Assembly: GCA_003476595.1 (NCBI GenBank) | Contig: DMTU01000352.1 | Span: forward strand, 1-6,388 | Length of the DNA stretch: 6,388 nucleotides | Direction of reading: 5' to 3' | Origin: Acidimicrobiaceae bacterium | GTDB lineage: Bacteria; Actinomycetota; Acidimicrobiia; Acidimicrobiales; Salinilacustritrichaceae | Part shown: positions 5,150 to 6,388 of the stretch, piece by piece | Numbering within the stretch: position 1 is the first letter of the stretch | Layout: each line of letters starts with the position of its first letter | The notes under the pieces: generated by a model | The model's database searches: none | Seen by the model: the letters and a program-made list of their open reading frames with translations, nothing else | What the model was told of the DNA's origin: nothing | Program-made: the position numbers and the translations under genes

Positions 5150-6388
5150 TCAGACCCCGAGGATCTCGTCCGAGAGGGCGGTGAGGAAGCACTTGCCGCC
5201 GAAGTCCTCCTTCTGGGGACTGGTGAAGTACCCGCCCACCGGCTTGCGGCTGGCGATCTTGGTGGCTTCGTCGTACTCCCACGGGCCGATCCAGACCTCC
5301 TCCGAGCCGGTCTTGCAGTCCGGCGCCATGGACTTGATCGATGGGGTGATCCCGGTCTCGAAGTCCTCCACCCCCTGGATCCACTCGTTCACGCCCTGTC
5401 GGGTGATGAACTCACCCTGGGCCTCCAGGGCGGCCACCATCAACTTGGAGCCGGCGTAGTAGCCGAGCAGCGCCGGTGAGTCGAGGTGCTGGGGATCCAG
5501 CATGTCGGGGTAGTGCTTCTCGAGCGCGGACTGGAACTCCTCGTGGGCGGCCGTGAGCTCGCGCGGTGAACCGTCGGGCTGGTCGCCGTTGGAGCCGGCC
5601 CACACGCCCTCGACGAAGGGTCCGGCCAGGGAGGCGATGGTGGGCACGCTGGCCGGCCAGCCGCCCATGCCCTTGGCCGGCTTCCAGTTCTGGTCGGATG
5701 CCGCCTGCACGCACAGGAACCACGCCGCGGACTGGAAGTCGACCCAGTCGACCCCGAGCTCGCGCCACTTGAGCACCTGGGGCTCGCACGTGCCGGTCTC
5801 GAGGGTGAGCGCGTCGGTGCTCACCACCTCGGCGCCGTAGTTCTCCCACGACTCCTTCAGCGCATCGAGGTACGGGCTGATGTCGATGAGGCCGGTGTCG
5901 TAGGGGATCGCGACCTTGATGCCCGGCTCGATCACGCCGTTCTCGTCGAGGCCGGCGATGATCTCCTGGGTCCACAGCAGCGCGTTGCCCACGACCGGGT
6001 ACACGGTGGGGTACTTGGAGGAGAAGGCTCCCGGGGTCACGCCGAAGGAGATGGTGGGCACCTCCTTCCCGGTCACGTAGTCGAGTGCGGCATCACCGAG
6101 GCCGGTGACCAGGGCGATCACCTTGTCCTCCTCGGTGAGCTTGCGCACGTTGGCCAGCATCTGACTGGAGTCGCCCCCGTCGTCGTAGGCGATCAGGCGG
6201 AGGTCTCGGCCCTGGATCCCGCCCGCTTCGTTGACGGTCTGGAACACCGAGTCGATGCCGGCGACGACCTCTTGGCCGAGGAAGCCGGTGACCCCGGACA
6301 GCGTGACCGAGGCGCCGATGAGGATCTCGGTGTCGGTGACACCGGGATCGGACTCGGTGGCCGCCGGCTCGCCCGGTTCCTCGGCCGC
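5150..6388 (-). CDS. ABC transporter substrate-binding protein, branched-chain amino acid/amide type (LivK-like), 5'-truncated by the window
   Basis: The frame is open to the right edge and gives 412 residues of a periplasmic-binding-protein type 1 fold; the start and signal peptide lie outside the window. The visible part opens with an acidic, Ala/Pro/Glu-rich linker (AAEEPGEPAATESDPG), typical of the segment after the lipobox cysteine of an actinobacterial lipoprotein. The mature domain follows: TEILIGASVTLSG, then a conserved helix ending VFQTVNEAGGIQGRDLRLI (about 49-67) and DDGGDSSQMLANVRKLTEED. These are hallmarks of LivK-like receptors for branched-chain amino acids, amides, urea or aromatic acids. 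Four cysteines (about residues 201, 226, 358 and 400) could form two disulfides, fitting an extracytoplasmic location. An internal GTG at 6247 is not the start, because clear family sequence continues upstream of it. No permease or ATPase gene is present, and those partners may lie beyond the right edge. The gene is convergent with the acyl-CoA operon. Confidence 0.9.
   Translation of the reverse strand, partial: AAEEPGEPAATESDPGVTDTEILIGASVTLSGVTGFLGQEVVAGIDSVFQTVNEAGGIQGRDLRLIAYDDGGDSSQMLANVRKLTEEDKVIALVTGLGDAALDYVTGKEVPTISFGVTPGAFSSKYPTVYPVVGNALLWTQEIIAGLDENGVIEPGIKVAIPYDTGLIDISPYLDALKESWENYGAEVVSTDALTLETGTCEPQVLKWRELGVDWVDFQSAAWFLCVQAASDQNWKPAKGMGGWPASVPTIASLAGPFVEGVWAGSNGDQPDGSPRELTAAHEEFQSALEKHYPDMLDPQHLDSPALLGYYAGSKLMVAALEAQGEFITRQGVNEWIQGVEDFETGITPSIKSMAPDCKTGSEEVWIGPWEYDEATKIASRKPVGGYFTSPQKEDFGGKCFLTALSDEILGV

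Noticed and set aside
4371..5459. 362-codon plus-strand open frame crossing the convergent gap
   Set aside because: It reads the synthetase in the wrong frame, passes through the terminator hairpin and continues antisense to the substrate-binding protein.
6245..6247. GTG at 6247 as the start of the substrate-binding protein
   Set aside because: Clear family sequence (ILIGASVTLSG and a linker) continues upstream in frame to the window edge, so this GTG is an internal valine.
6328..6344. Palindrome CGGTGTC-GGT-GACACCG resembling the upstream GACAC/GTGTC sites
   Set aside because: It lies inside the substrate-binding protein coding sequence and encodes the VTDT segment, so codon choice explains it without a regulatory role.
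1..6388. CRISPR arrays, tRNA or rRNA genes, insertion sequences, attachment sites
   Set aside because: No regularly spaced repeats, tRNA-like folds, transposase motifs or terminal inverted repeats were seen on either strand.

Overview
This very GC-rich window has the codon usage and gene content of an actinobacterium. A lineage such as Acidimicrobiia, or another lipid- or terpenoid-degrading actinomycete, is plausible, but that assignment is inference. It looks like ordinary catabolic chromosome: five substantial genes, one small hypothetical gene and no sign of a mobile element, CRISPR array, tRNA or rRNA.

Layout. At the left edge (1-116, minus strand) are the first 38 codons of a flavin-dependent alpha-hydroxy-acid-oxidase-like protein. 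Its N-terminus closely resembles MftD, the mycofactocin maturase. A 326-bp non-coding stretch follows (117-442), ending in a strong hairpin. Next are a complete class I-type cytochrome P450 (443-1660, minus) and a small two-hydrophobic-segment protein with an RR-type N-terminus (1762-2133, minus). A 119-bp divergent promoter region (2134-2252) carries a 28-bp inverted repeat. It leads into a two-gene plus-strand operon: an acyl-CoA dehydrogenase (2253-3491) and, 10 bp later, an acyl-CoA synthetase (3502-5061). A strong terminator hairpin at 5063-5108 separates this operon from a convergent gene on the minus strand (5150 to beyond 6388). That gene encodes the mature part of a branched-chain amino acid/amide-type ABC transporter substrate-binding protein and is cut at its 5' end by the window edge.

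How the genes could work together (inference). The substrate-binding protein would capture a small polar or carboxylated compound outside the cell. The P450 would hydroxylate a hydrophobic substrate. The synthetase would activate a carboxylic acid as its CoA thioester, and the dehydrogenase would introduce the alpha,beta double bond for beta-oxidation. Mycofactocin, if the left-edge gene is a true mftD, is a redox cofactor used by dehydrogenases that oxidise alcohols, so it would fit between hydroxylation and acid activation. No substrate can be named from the sequence.

The points most worth a second look are regulatory: a shared GACACA...CGTGTCTCG element upstream of both the MftD-like gene and the P450, and the CTACGTC-N14-GACGTAG inverted repeat in front of the acyl-CoA operon. 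I did not find a convincing new multi-gene system.
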